Shown here piece by piece: positions 55,153 through 63,791 of a DNA stretch of 64,000 bases. The notes below the pieces were generated by a model. It ran no database searches. It worked only from the letters and a program-made list of their open reading frames with translations, and was not told the origin of the DNA. The stretch is from Nostoc piscinale CENA21. GTDB taxonomy: Bacteria > Cyanobacteriota > Cyanobacteriia > Cyanobacteriales > Nostocaceae. The stretch's first letter is position 1. The number at the start of each line of letters is the position of its first letter. The translations under genes were made by a program, and so were the position numbers. The stretch covers positions 6,077,525-6,141,524 of the forward strand of contig NZ_CP012036.1 of NCBI RefSeq assembly GCF_001298445.1. The letters run 5' to 3'.

Positions 55153-56481
55153 ATGAATAATTTCACTTTTACCCAGAAAATTTACTCTTACTTACTAGCT
55201 GCTTACCGTTGGTACTTATTAACACCACAGCGTTCTCTTGAAGAGGCTTATCAAGCAGCCTTACAAATTAAATCAATCGAAGATGAGCATTTCAACGGTA
55301 AAAAGATAGATGCTGACTCAAGTAACTACAGCAGCAGTATGATGGATTATTTTGAGTTAGACCTCAAAAAACAATTAAAAGTTGCTCGGATGCGCCTTAC
55401 CGAATTTCGTGCCAGCCGTTGGTTTTCCAACGAATCTCATCAAAAAGCGGCGCGAAAAACAGGTATAGAATATCCCAGTGCTGACATAATTTTAGAAAAA
55501 TTAAGATTTATTGATGAAGTCATATCAAAATATACCGTACCTGATATTGAAACTAATTTTGCTATAGTTAACCAACCACAAATAGTCAAAGTTGACGAAG
55601 TAAATCCGCAAAAATCACCCGCCCCATTAGCTACTCAGTTACCAAATAACAACCAAGAAACTAAACAGAAACCACGACGAAAAGCTGATACAACAGGTGT
55701 ATTACCTCGCTCAATTTTAGGAACTATCAGTCGTTTACAAGTTGAGTTAGATCCGAATTCCGAGCAGGATGTGGTTAAAAGCTTCCGGCAAGCTCAAAGA
55801 AGAACTATCATATCTATCAGATTTATATTATTACTAATAATTGTACCTCTTTTAGCACATCAACTATCAAAAGCTTTGATTGTTGGGCCATTAATTACCC
55901 ATTTTAGAACAGCAGAATCAGCGAATGTCTTCCTAAATTTTGAAATGGAAGAAGAAGCTCTATCAGAGTTACAAAGATTTGAAGAAAGAATTAGATTTGA
56001 AAATTTAATTGGCATTGCACCGCCTCTGAATCCAGAAGCTATAGAAGATAAGCTGAAAGAAAAAGCCACAGAGATTGCGGAAGAATTTCGTAGTGAAAGT
56101 GCCAATGCGATTAAAAATGTGTTTGCAGATATTTTCTCGGTAATCGCTTTTGTTTGGTTGCTACTGGTGAGTAAGCAATCTATTGCTGTGCTGAAAGATT
56201 TCTTTGATAATCTTGTCTATGGTTTGAGCGATAGTGCTAAGGCATTTATTATCATTTTGTTTACTGATGTGTTTGTGGGATTCCACTCTCCCCACGGTTG
56301 GGAAGTAATTTTAGAAGGCGTATCGCGCCATTGGGGTTTACCAGCTAATCGAGATTTTATCTTTTTGTTTATTGCGACATTTCCAGTGATTCTAGACACG
56401 ATTTTTAAATATTGGATTTTCCGTTACCTCAACCGGATTTCGCCTTCTGCTGTGGCGACTTATCGCAATATGAATGAGTAA
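55153..56481 (+). CDS. pcxA: Proton extrusion protein PcxA (CemA/CotA family)
   Basis: Plasma-membrane protein needed for light-driven proton extrusion and linked to inorganic carbon uptake; homologue of chloroplast CemA. 442 residues from the ATG at 55153 (an in-frame TTG three codons earlier is rejected). The long soluble N-terminal region of about 220 residues is followed by the first helix (TIISIRFILLLIIVPLLAHQL), an acidic loop and C-terminal helices with FADIFSVIAFVWLLLVSKQ, FIIILFTDVFVGFHSPHGWE and the end FKYWIFRYLNRISPSAVATYRNM, which is diagnostic. It diverges from the P-loop gene. Confidence 0.93.
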   Translation: MNNFTFTQKIYSYLLAAYRWYLLTPQRSLEEAYQAALQIKSIEDEHFNGKKIDADSSNYSSSMMDYFELDLKKQLKVARMRLTEFRASRWFSNESHQKAARKTGIEYPSADIILEKLRFIDEVISKYTVPDIETNFAIVNQPQIVKVDEVNPQKSPAPLATQLPNNNQETKQKPRRKADTTGVLPRSILGTISRLQVELDPNSEQDVVKSFRQAQRRTIISIRFILLLIIVPLLAHQLSKALIVGPLITHFRTAESANVFLNFEMEEEALSELQRFEERIRFENLIGIAPPLNPEAIEDKLKEKATEIAEEFRSESANAIKNVFADIFSVIAFVWLLLVSKQSIAVLKDFFDNLVYGLSDSAKAFIIILFTDVFVGFHSPHGWEVILEGVSRHWGLPANRDFIFLFIATFPVILDTIFKYWIFRYLNRISPSAVATYRNMNE

Positions 56482-56588
56482 TTTCAGAGGGAATCGGGAG
56501 TATGAGAATCTTAAATATTTATTACTAAAATAAATATAGCAGTCCTATTTGATAAATGAACAAAACAGACAAGGGAAACAAGGGAAAG

Positions 56589-57830
56589 ATGTTTGTAAAT
56601 CATTTAGGATTGCTATACAAACTAATAAATTTAATTGCCCTGCCAATCATTATTTTGGGTTTTTTGGCGGGGATAAAACCATTAGAATTTCGAGAACTGA
56701 GTTCGCCGTTATGTCGAATCAAAAAGTGGAATGTACCAGATTCTTTACAAAACAAGCAACCAGTTTTGATTGAGCGATCGCCTGTGGGTTGTTGTCAAGA
56801 TGATATCTCTTGTTTAGATAACTTAGCTGATAAAAAAGCTTTAATTACTTCTCTTGACCGCAGTTTACGATATTTGCAAACCTCACGGGCGATCGCAGCT
56901 TATCAAAAATATCCCGTCACCGGAATTACACGCGATCGCGTCATCAAAAGTTTAACCAGATTCCGCGAACTGCTTTTAAAATCTTCCTCTGCCAAAGAAT
57001 TACATCAAGCCATCGAAAAAGAGTTTGTTTATTATCAATCTGTCGGCAAAGACCAAAAAGGTACAGTTTTATTTACTGCTTATTATGAACCACTGTATCT
57101 GGCTAGTCGCGTTCCTACAGATGAATTTCGCTATCCAGTTTACCGATTACCTCCCGATATTAATTCTTGGCCTCAACCCCATCCTACCCGTTTAGAACTG
57201 GAAGGTGATGATGGTTTACAAGGAACAAAAGGCAAATTACGGGGATTAGAGTTATTTTGGTTCCGCGATCGCTTAGAACCATATATGATTCAAATTCAGG
57301 GTTCAGCGCGACTACAATTAACCGATGGCACTGACACAACAATCGGTTACGCAGGTAATACAGGCTATAACTATAAAAGTATCGGTCGAGAACTAGCCAA
57401 CGATGGCAAATTGCCTTTACAGGGAATGACAATGCCCATTATCCTCGACTATTTTCAACAGCATCCCCCAGAATTAAATATCTACATCCCCCGTGATCCC
57501 AGTTTTGTGTTTTTTCAAGAAAACCACGGCGCACCAGCCCAAGGTTCAATCAATGTCCCACTCACCGCAGAACGTTCGATCGCTACAGATAAGTCTCTCA
57601 TGCCTCCTGGGGCTTTAGCTTTGATTCGCGCCCCTTTTCCCTTTGTTCAAGCTAATGGCGAGATGGAACATCAGATTGTTAGCCGTTATGTGCTTGATCA
57701 AGATACAGGTGGAGCAATTAAAGGTGCGGGTAGAGTAGATTATTTTTTGGGGACTGGGAAAATCGCTGGGGAGCGTGCTGGTGTTACCGTTAGCAATGGG
57801 CAATTGTATTACTTGTTACTCAAACCCTAA
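56589..57830 (+). CDS. mltA: Membrane-bound lytic murein transglycosylase A
   Basis: Cuts the glycan backbone of peptidoglycan. 413 residues from the ATG at 56589; a start at 56556 is possible, but those 11 extra residues (MNKTDKGNKGK) are encoded by a GACAAGGGAAAC repeat. An N-terminal membrane anchor (LINLIALPIIILGFLAG) leads to the MltA domain (FTAYYEPLYLASR, FWFRDRLEPYMIQIQGSARL, GYAGNTGYNYKSIGREL) and the C-terminal 3D domain. The catalytic-Asp region is LDQDTGGAIKGAGRVDYFLGTG. It complements the amidases and racemase at the other end of the window, but is not linked to them. Confidence 0.92.
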   Translation: MFVNHLGLLYKLINLIALPIIILGFLAGIKPLEFRELSSPLCRIKKWNVPDSLQNKQPVLIERSPVGCCQDDISCLDNLADKKALITSLDRSLRYLQTSRAIAAYQKYPVTGITRDRVIKSLTRFRELLLKSSSAKELHQAIEKEFVYYQSVGKDQKGTVLFTAYYEPLYLASRVPTDEFRYPVYRLPPDINSWPQPHPTRLELEGDDGLQGTKGKLRGLELFWFRDRLEPYMIQIQGSARLQLTDGTDTTIGYAGNTGYNYKSIGRELANDGKLPLQGMTMPIILDYFQQHPPELNIYIPRDPSFVFFQENHGAPAQGSINVPLTAERSIATDKSLMPPGALALIRAPFPFVQANGEMEHQIVSRYVLDQDTGGAIKGAGRVDYFLGTGKIAGERAGVTVSNGQLYYLLLKP

Positions 57831-58266
57831 AAAATTGCTAAAAATTCTATACCAGGAACTCAGACAATCATCTGCCGTCATTTTGGCTAATAGTCAATAT
57901 AAGACAGAGCTATGCTACAGCCTGCTTTTATTGCGCGTATTTGATGGTTGTTTGAAGTGGAGTGTGCTGTCTGAGTTTATAGTTTTATCACAAATAATTT
58001 ACTTGCCTTAATATTTGGCAAAAAAATGTGGACAATCAAATCTGAAATAATGATTAATTCCCGTGTAGTTAATGATGTAAGTTTAACTTTCAATCACTAC
58101 AACTAATGCTTGTTTATATTGGCAGCACTTTTATTCGTACTTTAAGCGATCGCAGGTTATCTACAGAACAACTGAGTGCTGACTACGCTTCAGTGTCAGG
58201 GGGCATACTTCATGAATATTAACCAATTGTTAGCTGTATTTATTCAGTCGATCATGGGAGTCGCAA
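57831..58266. other. Intergenic region between mltA and the PIN-like gene
   Basis: About 435 bases. An open frame running out of mltA to 58011 is not supported as a gene. I see no repeat with clear ends and no RNA. Confidence 0.45.
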
Positions 58267-58710
58267 GTGTTCAGGATTTTAGTTGATGCCGATTTAATCT
58301 TAGATGCTTTGATAAATCGGAACAAATTGACAGAAGATGTCAGAGAATTACTCGATGGAGTGCATCCATCAATTAAGCTGTATTTAACAGATATTGGCTG
58401 GCAAAAAATAGCCGCCTACACTAGCCGCTTGCAAAACAGTCAAATTGCGGAGATAGTAATTGACTGGTTACGAGAAAAAATCAACATTTGTATTGTTGAC
58501 CAACAAATTCTGCAAATAGCACGTTCATCACCATTAAGAGATTTTGAATCTGCTGTCGAATTTGTTTGTGTTGACGACCAAGTTTTAGATGCAATTGTCA
58601 CACATAAACCGGAGGATTTTGTACAAGCACCGAATCAACAGAGGGTTTGGTCTGCGTCTGATTTATGGTTAAGGGCTAATTTGGAAAGACAGTTACAAAA
58701 ATGTCTGTAA
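58267..58710 (+). CDS. PIN-domain-like protein
   Basis: 147 residues. The N-terminus FRILVDADLILDALINR has the first acidic residue of the PIN nuclease fold. The later acidic positions are in DFESAVEFVCVDDQVLDAIVTHKPEDF (about 98-124), where VapC-type proteins carry D-x-x-x-A...DxD-F. Probably an RNase of the toxin type or a relative. The GTG start at 58267 is the only reasonable one. No VapB-like gene precedes it; an XRE regulator follows after about 120-170 bases. Confidence 0.7.
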   Translation: MFRILVDADLILDALINRNKLTEDVRELLDGVHPSIKLYLTDIGWQKIAAYTSRLQNSQIAEIVIDWLREKINICIVDQQILQIARSSPLRDFESAVEFVCVDDQVLDAIVTHKPEDFVQAPNQQRVWSASDLWLRANLERQLQKCL

Positions 58711-58832
58711 TGCGTTTATGCCCAGTCTTAAAATGCTTAATAGTGCTTATAAAAAAGGCTTTGGTCGAAATTTTTAAGAAATAGAGTTTAAAATAAAGTT
58801 TTTTTAGGGATTTTCTAGGCGCAGGTTTTTTT

Positions 58833-59222
58833 TTGGTGCTAGGATCTAGCACTATATATCGAGATAAAAGTGCTGTAGCTGTGAAACAAAAGCCAAAACC
58901 GAGGATTGCTTTGCTTCGTGAAAGAGCAGGGCTGACCCAGCTTGAACTATCACGTCTTGTAGGCGTAACTGAAAGCACTATTCAAAACTGGGAAAGCGGC
59001 AGAACTGGGACAGACCACATTGAAAGAATCATTAGGTTCTGCAAGGCATTAGATTGCCAAGTAGACGACCTAATAGAATATGTGAACGAACCATTAGAAG
59101 AACCTGTAGCCAAACCAAGTTCAATAAACGAAATACATCAGATTTTGGGTACTGAGGCTACCACCTCAACCTTAAATTCTGAAAGTGAAGTTGCTCCAAA
59201 GCACAAAGCCACGAGCAGCTAA
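58833..59222 (+). CDS. XRE-family transcriptional regulator
   Basis: Up to 129 residues. The helix-turn-helix is IALLRERAGLTQLELSRLVGVTESTIQNWESGR (about 25-57), followed by a helical segment and a low-complexity Glu/Ser/Thr tail. The start is uncertain: a TTG at 58833 and a GTG at 58881 (giving VKQKPKPRIALLRERAGL) are both weak, and the GTG is closer to the domain. It may regulate itself or the PIN-like gene before it. Confidence 0.75.
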   Translation: MVLGSSTIYRDKSAVAVKQKPKPRIALLRERAGLTQLELSRLVGVTESTIQNWESGRTGTDHIERIIRFCKALDCQVDDLIEYVNEPLEEPVAKPSSINEIHQILGTEATTSTLNSESEVAPKHKATSS

Positions 59223-59364
59223 CATATTGTTAATGTCAAAGGCAACAGGGAACAGTAAACAGAGAACAGACTTTTTAGTCTGTTATTTTCCATATTTGAT
59301 TCTGTCTCCCAACTGCTATAAATTTTCTATATTAACCGATGGGTCATCTGTCAAAGATTTTTGG

Positions 59365-60069
59365 CTAGAGATGATCTATCGGTGATTTTTCCTTATTATT
59401 GTGTCGCCATAAATTATCTACTGTCACAAACTGATAGCCTTGTTTTAGCAATTGCGGAATTAAGACTTCTATTGTTGCAGCTACATCTTGTCCGCCACAA
59501 ACACCGTCATGTAAGACAATGAGTGAACCATTTTGTACTTGTTGCAGAACTCGCCGCACTACGGTGGTAACTCCTGGCCTTACCCAGTCCTCTGGAACAA
59601 CACTCCACATTACTGGACGGTAATTCCATTGACGGAAGAATTTTAAAGTTTTGGGTGTAAATAAACCGTTGGGAGGACGAACATCAAGTACTTGTGCGGG
59701 GTTCAAGTTACAAGCGTTGTAAATAGCCGCTTGGGTTGTTTCTAAACTTTCCTTGAGTTCCTTGGGAGTCAGTAAAGGGAAAGAACGATGATCGTAACCA
59801 TGTAAGCCAATCCAATGGCCTCTATCGCTGACGGCTTTAGCAACATCTGGTGAACGATTAACACAAGCACCCAACCAAAAAAAACTGGCTGTGATATTGT
59901 AGCGGTCTAAAACTTGTAAAACTTGGGGTGTGTATTGGGGATGGGGGCCATCGTCAAAAGTAAGTGCGATCGCTTTAGAATTGAGATCGCCACTCCAAAG
60001 ACAATCAGGAAAGCTCGGTTGAAGAATCCGATAGATTAAAGGAAAAGAGAAAGCAAGCTGCATTACCAA
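59365..60069 (-). CDS. Polysaccharide deacetylase (NodB homology)
   Basis: 234 residues. After a short N-terminal hydrophobic part comes ALTFDDGPHPQYT (catalytic Asp and metal Asp), then HWIGLHGYDHRSF (metal His pair), VRPPNGLFTP and SLIVLHDGVCGG. These are the five NodB motifs, all intact. It removes acetyl groups from an N-acetylated sugar polymer, such as peptidoglycan or an exopolysaccharide. The gene is single, with an ATG at 60069. Confidence 0.9.
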   Translation of the reverse strand: MVMQLAFSFPLIYRILQPSFPDCLWSGDLNSKAIALTFDDGPHPQYTPQVLQVLDRYNITASFFWLGACVNRSPDVAKAVSDRGHWIGLHGYDHRSFPLLTPKELKESLETTQAAIYNACNLNPAQVLDVRPPNGLFTPKTLKFFRQWNYRPVMWSVVPEDWVRPGVTTVVRRVLQQVQNGSLIVLHDGVCGGQDVAATIEVLIPQLLKQGYQFVTVDNLWRHNNKEKSPIDHL

Positions 60070-60102
60070 TTTTTCGTAGCTTTCCCTAGTCTAGCTTGAT
60101 AG

Positions 60103-60131
60103 CAGGAGGCAGAAGGCAGGAGGCAGGAGGT
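60103..60131. repeat. GGCAGGA-type short tandem repeat
   Basis: Almost identical to the run at 27339-27369 (AGCAGGAGGCAGAAGGCAGG). Copies in two unrelated gaps show a dispersed unit. Confidence 0.75.
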
Positions 60132-60296
60132 AAAAAGTCTTACCATGTATGGCATTCATGTGTTTTAAAATTTCCTCACCTATACTTCGACTGTTTTAAC
60201 GTAACGAACCACAGAGACACAGAGAAGCCAGTGCGTTGGGCGGCTTTGCCGACTTGAAGCATCTGGCGCAACACAGAGAAAGAGAGTAAGAGCATT

Positions 60297-62792
60297 TCAC
60301 TGCACTAAAGCTCTAACATCATTTGCAGAATCTAATTGTAATGCTGTAGCAACGATCGCCTCTGCTTGAGCTACAGTTAATTTTGCGATCGCTTGTTTAA
60401 TTATCCCGATAGCTTGGGGATTGACGCTCAATTCATCTAACCCCAAACCTAATAGTATTCCGGCGGCGGTTGGATCTGCGGCTAATTCTCCACATAATCC
60501 TACCCAAATTCCGGCGGTGTGGGCAGCTTGTACAGTTTGCTGTATCATCCGTAACACAGCAGGATGTAAGGCATCGGCTAAATAAGCTACTCTGGGGTTA
60601 GTGCGATCGCCTGCCATCACATACTGACTTAAATCATTCGTCCCGATACTGAAAAAGTTGACTTCCGCCGCTAAATGATCAGCGATGGCGACAGCTGCGG
60701 GGACTTCAATCATTACACCCACTGGTAGATTTTCATCAAAAGGAATACCAGCTTGCCGCAATTCTGCCTGTACTTCCCCTAAGATTGCCTTAGCTGCTCG
60801 TACTTCCGTCACACTGGCAATCATCGGGAACATCACCTTAATTTTGTGTTCCGCACTGGCGCGTAAAACTGCTCTTAACTGAGTTTTAAATAAATCTGGA
60901 TGATCTAAACAAAAACGAATCCCCCGCCAGCCTAAGAAGGGGTTAGCTTCAGGAACACCGAACCGTAAATAAGGTAATGGCTTGTCACCGCCGACATCGA
61001 GGGTGCGGATAATTAGCGGGCGGTTATCTAAAACTTGGGCGATCGCCTGATACACTGCTAGTTGTTCTTCTTCTGTGGGTGCGGTGTTTCTTCCTAAATA
61101 CAAAAACTCTGTCCGCAACAGTCCCACACCTTCCGCACCACCAGCCACAGCCGCTTGGACATCTGCAATACCGCCAATATTAGCCAGGATATTTATTTGT
61201 TTGCCATCACAGGTAATTGCTGGTTGATGTGCCTTGGCGAGTGCTTCTTGTTTAGCAGTTTGCCAAGCTTCTCGTTTAGCTTCCAATGCACCGAGAATAT
61301 CTGCTTCTGGTTCTACCCAAGCTTTACCGCTTTCACCATCCAACGCCATTAAAGTACCATCTTGCAGCCGCAGCACTTCGGGATTGACACCCAAAACGGC
61401 GGGAATCCCCAATGTCCGCGCAATAATCGCGCTGTGAGATGTGGCGCTTCCCGAAACCGTACAAATACCAAGTACTTTACTGGGATCTAACCCGGCGGTG
61501 TCTGAAGGTGTCAAATCTGTAGCTAGTAAAATTGCTGGTTCGGCAAGGTACAAACTAGTAGCCGCACTTCCGGCTAACAGTCGCAGCACTCTTTGTCCGA
61601 CATCCACCACATCTTCCACACGTTCTTGTAAATACGCATCATCTAAGGTGCGGTAAGAAGTTGCAACTTCATCAACTGCGGCTTGCCAAGCTGCTTCGGC
61701 ATTTAAATGATGTTCCATGATGCGTTGCTGCACAGTTTCCAACAACACAGGGTCTTCTAAAAATAGTAAATGAGCATCAAAAATTGCGGCTTCCGTGTCC
61801 CCTATTTGGAAAGTTGCTTGGGAAAAAATTGTCTGAATTTCTTGTTGCGCTGTATGAATAGCTGCTTGTAAACGCTGTAATTCTGCTTCTGGGTCGTTGA
61901 CGTGGTATTGTGTTACTGTCACCGGGGCAGGTTGATAATGAATTACAGGTGCGATCGCTACTCCCGGAGAAGCCGCAATTCCTGAAAGTTCGCCATGAGT
62001 CGCTGCTGTTGCTTCCGGCTGTACTGCTGGCGGTGAGATTACAGCCGTATCATCTTCACCAAAGTTATTTGCAAATAAAGTTTGTAATGCTGCTAGTGCT
62101 GCATCTGCATCAATACCACTCGCAGTAATTAAAACTTCGTGTCCTTGACGCACTCCCAAAGTCGTCACTTGGTTAATACTGTCACCCCGAACAACGGCGG
62201 TATTTCTGGTTAAATTCTGCACATGAATGCGAGATTGAAATTTTGCGGCTGTGGCGACAAACTGCGCCGCCGGACGTGCGTGTAAGCCTAAACGATTATG
62301 AACAGTCAGCCGAATTTCTCGATTCGGATAAGCTGCACTCGTTATTTTTTGGGTATTAATACTGTTATCAATTATTGTATTAGTAACGCCTAATTGCGTG
62401 GCTTTTGCGGTTAATGCTCCTCTCGCCTCTGCTATTACCTGCTGGATATTTTTACCTGTAGCGGCTGCAACCGTAGCGGCGATCGCACCTTCTACCAATG
62501 GTGCTTCACAGAGGTATACTTTTTCTTGGTGTGCTTCTGGCAAAAACTCCACAGCCATTTCTGCATTCATGACCGCACTACCAAGATCCATCAATACTAA
62601 TACACCATCATCGCTAAATACAGATGCGATCGCCTCATAAATCTTCAGCGCATCCGTACCCAAAGGATTTTCCACATCGTCAATACCAGCCGCCACCGCA
62701 ATAGCAACTTTGCTCTGAACCATTTGTGCAGCGAGTTCCTGCACACCCAGAGCTAATTGTTTACTATGAGAAACAATAACTATTCCGACCAC
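60297..62792 (-). CDS. dhaM: DhaM-HPr-Enzyme I fusion phosphotransferase
   Basis: 831 residues joining three phosphotransfer modules. DhaM (EIIA-mannose type) is at about 1-130 with His9 in VIVSHSKQ. HPr is at about 158-245 with His171 in RLGLHARPAAQF. Enzyme I runs from about 268 with His453 in GSATSHSAIIART and a PEP-binding barrel (GVGLLRTEFLYLGR, CGELAADPTAAG). It moves phosphate from PEP to DhaM, which recharges ADP on DhaL for dihydroxyacetone phosphorylation. No dhaK or dhaL is in this window. The start is a GTG at 62792. The module order is complete and every active His is present. Confidence 0.92.
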   Translation of the reverse strand: MVGIVIVSHSKQLALGVQELAAQMVQSKVAIAVAAGIDDVENPLGTDALKIYEAIASVFSDDGVLVLMDLGSAVMNAEMAVEFLPEAHQEKVYLCEAPLVEGAIAATVAAATGKNIQQVIAEARGALTAKATQLGVTNTIIDNSINTQKITSAAYPNREIRLTVHNRLGLHARPAAQFVATAAKFQSRIHVQNLTRNTAVVRGDSINQVTTLGVRQGHEVLITASGIDADAALAALQTLFANNFGEDDTAVISPPAVQPEATAATHGELSGIAASPGVAIAPVIHYQPAPVTVTQYHVNDPEAELQRLQAAIHTAQQEIQTIFSQATFQIGDTEAAIFDAHLLFLEDPVLLETVQQRIMEHHLNAEAAWQAAVDEVATSYRTLDDAYLQERVEDVVDVGQRVLRLLAGSAATSLYLAEPAILLATDLTPSDTAGLDPSKVLGICTVSGSATSHSAIIARTLGIPAVLGVNPEVLRLQDGTLMALDGESGKAWVEPEADILGALEAKREAWQTAKQEALAKAHQPAITCDGKQINILANIGGIADVQAAVAGGAEGVGLLRTEFLYLGRNTAPTEEEQLAVYQAIAQVLDNRPLIIRTLDVGGDKPLPYLRFGVPEANPFLGWRGIRFCLDHPDLFKTQLRAVLRASAEHKIKVMFPMIASVTEVRAAKAILGEVQAELRQAGIPFDENLPVGVMIEVPAAVAIADHLAAEVNFFSIGTNDLSQYVMAGDRTNPRVAYLADALHPAVLRMIQQTVQAAHTAGIWVGLCGELAADPTAAGILLGLGLDELSVNPQAIGIIKQAIAKLTVAQAEAIVATALQLDSANDVRALVQ

Positions 62793-63003
62793 TGCAACAC
62801 CATCAACTTTGTTGAGAGTCTGAGATTGAGCAAGCTACTCGTTGCAGTCCAAAATAACATCAATATTTCATTGTCATTACAATTGTCCAGAAATCTTTAG
62901 AATGAGGCGTTGTATCTGGGGGAGGGATGCGGTTTGGCTGAATATTCAGAAACAGTCAACAGTATTGCATTAAATAAGTAGAAAAACTAAATTAAACTTA
63001 ATT

Positions 63004-63093
63004 AGGACTTATGCAATAACTCTCTCAAACTCTTATAACTTCGTGTCCTTTGCGCCTTTGCGGTTCGTTTTTTCATAATTTTGCGTAACTCCT
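63004..63093. repeat. Small MITE-like element
   Basis: About 90 bases between AGGACTTATGCAA (63004-63016) and TTGCGTAACTCCT (63081-63093), complementary except for two bases. It contains the GTGTCCTTTGCGCCTTTGCGG text common in Nostoc repeats. Confidence 0.6.
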
Positions 63094-63168
63094 ACTAATT
63101 TGAGATTAACAGGTTTCGATACTTCGACAAAGCTCAGTGACCATTGCAAATAACCTCTTTTAATAAGC

Positions 63169-63309
63169 CTATTGAGCATTGAGCGTTCGCGTAGCGTCTC
63201 CCTTGGGGAGAAGTCGAAATGCGTCTTTTAAATATCTAGGTTTAACATCTTCAGAAAGCTTTTTTAATTGTTTAGCTGCCCTAGTTGTAATTTCTATTTG
63301 ATAAATCAT
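63169..63309 (-). pseudogene. RelE/ParE-type toxin fragment truncated by repeat DNA
   Basis: 46 codons, too short for most gene finders. The first 25 residues (MIYQIEITTRAAKQLKKLSED) are a typical RelE-family start. After about residue 30 the sequence becomes repeat-derived (RLLPKGDATRTLNAQ, from the AGTCGAAAT/GGAGACGCTACGCG dispersed repeat) and stops. The catalytic C-terminal half is missing, so it should be inactive. Its ATG overlaps the antitoxin stop by four bases (ATGA), the usual antitoxin-toxin coupling. Confidence 0.75.
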
Positions 63310-63506
63310 GCACTCTCTTGCTTATATTCTTCCCAAGAGATAGTAGTATCATTTTTTTCAGCATAAATATCCTGAATATCTTCTTCATCTTCACTTTTAC
63401 GAATCTTTAGTAACTCTAGAACATCTTCTAAAGTGTCGTCATAAGCTTGTTCTAACTCTTCATAAATAGCTTTGAGTAACGCTTGTCTAGTTGTTGTCGG
63501 TTGCAT
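63306..63506 (-). CDS. Antitoxin of a RelE-type toxin-antitoxin pair
   Basis: 66 residues, acidic, mostly helical (ALLKAIYEELEQAYDDTLEDVLELLKIRK), ending ISWEEYKQESA, as in many cyanobacterial antitoxins paired with RelE/ParE toxins. It overlaps the truncated toxin by four bases and follows the DUF433 gene by 6 bases. With no functional toxin left it may be a relic or act elsewhere. Confidence 0.7.
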   Translation of the reverse strand: MQPTTTRQALLKAIYEELEQAYDDTLEDVLELLKIRKSEDEEDIQDIYAEKNDTTISWEEYKQESA

Positions 63507-63512
63507 TTAAAG

Positions 63513-63740
63513 CTATGGTAATTTACTTAGATTGAGATAGTGTTCAAGGTAATTTGCATAAGCTAAAGCCTCATAAATATCAGCTAATTCTAAATAAGGA
63601 TAGGCTTTCAGAATTTCTTCTGGAGTTTTACCAGATACCATTAACCCAACAATAGTACCAACAGTCATACGCAACCCACGAATACAAGGTTTACCTCCCA
63701 TGACTTCAGGGTTGAATGTAATTCTAGTTAGCTGATTCAT
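63513..63740 (-). CDS. DUF433 family protein
   Basis: 75 residues with the DUF433 signature ITFNPEVMGGKPCIRGLRMTVGTIV and PEEILKAYPYLELADIYEALAYA. This family is a small winged-helix-like protein often placed next to PIN-type toxins as an antitoxin. Here it precedes a RelE-type antitoxin gene by 6 bases, giving a three-gene unit DUF433-antitoxin-toxin fragment. Confidence 0.85.
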   Translation of the reverse strand: MNQLTRITFNPEVMGGKPCIRGLRMTVGTIVGLMVSGKTPEEILKAYPYLELADIYEALAYANYLEHYLNLSKLP

Positions 63741-63791
63741 ACGTGATTTATAGCTATTATCAATCCTCTAGGATAAAGGTTTTTTAGTTAC

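Noticed and set aside
57775..58011. 78-codon open frame overlapping the end of mltA
   Set aside because: It starts inside mltA in another frame and has no independent support.
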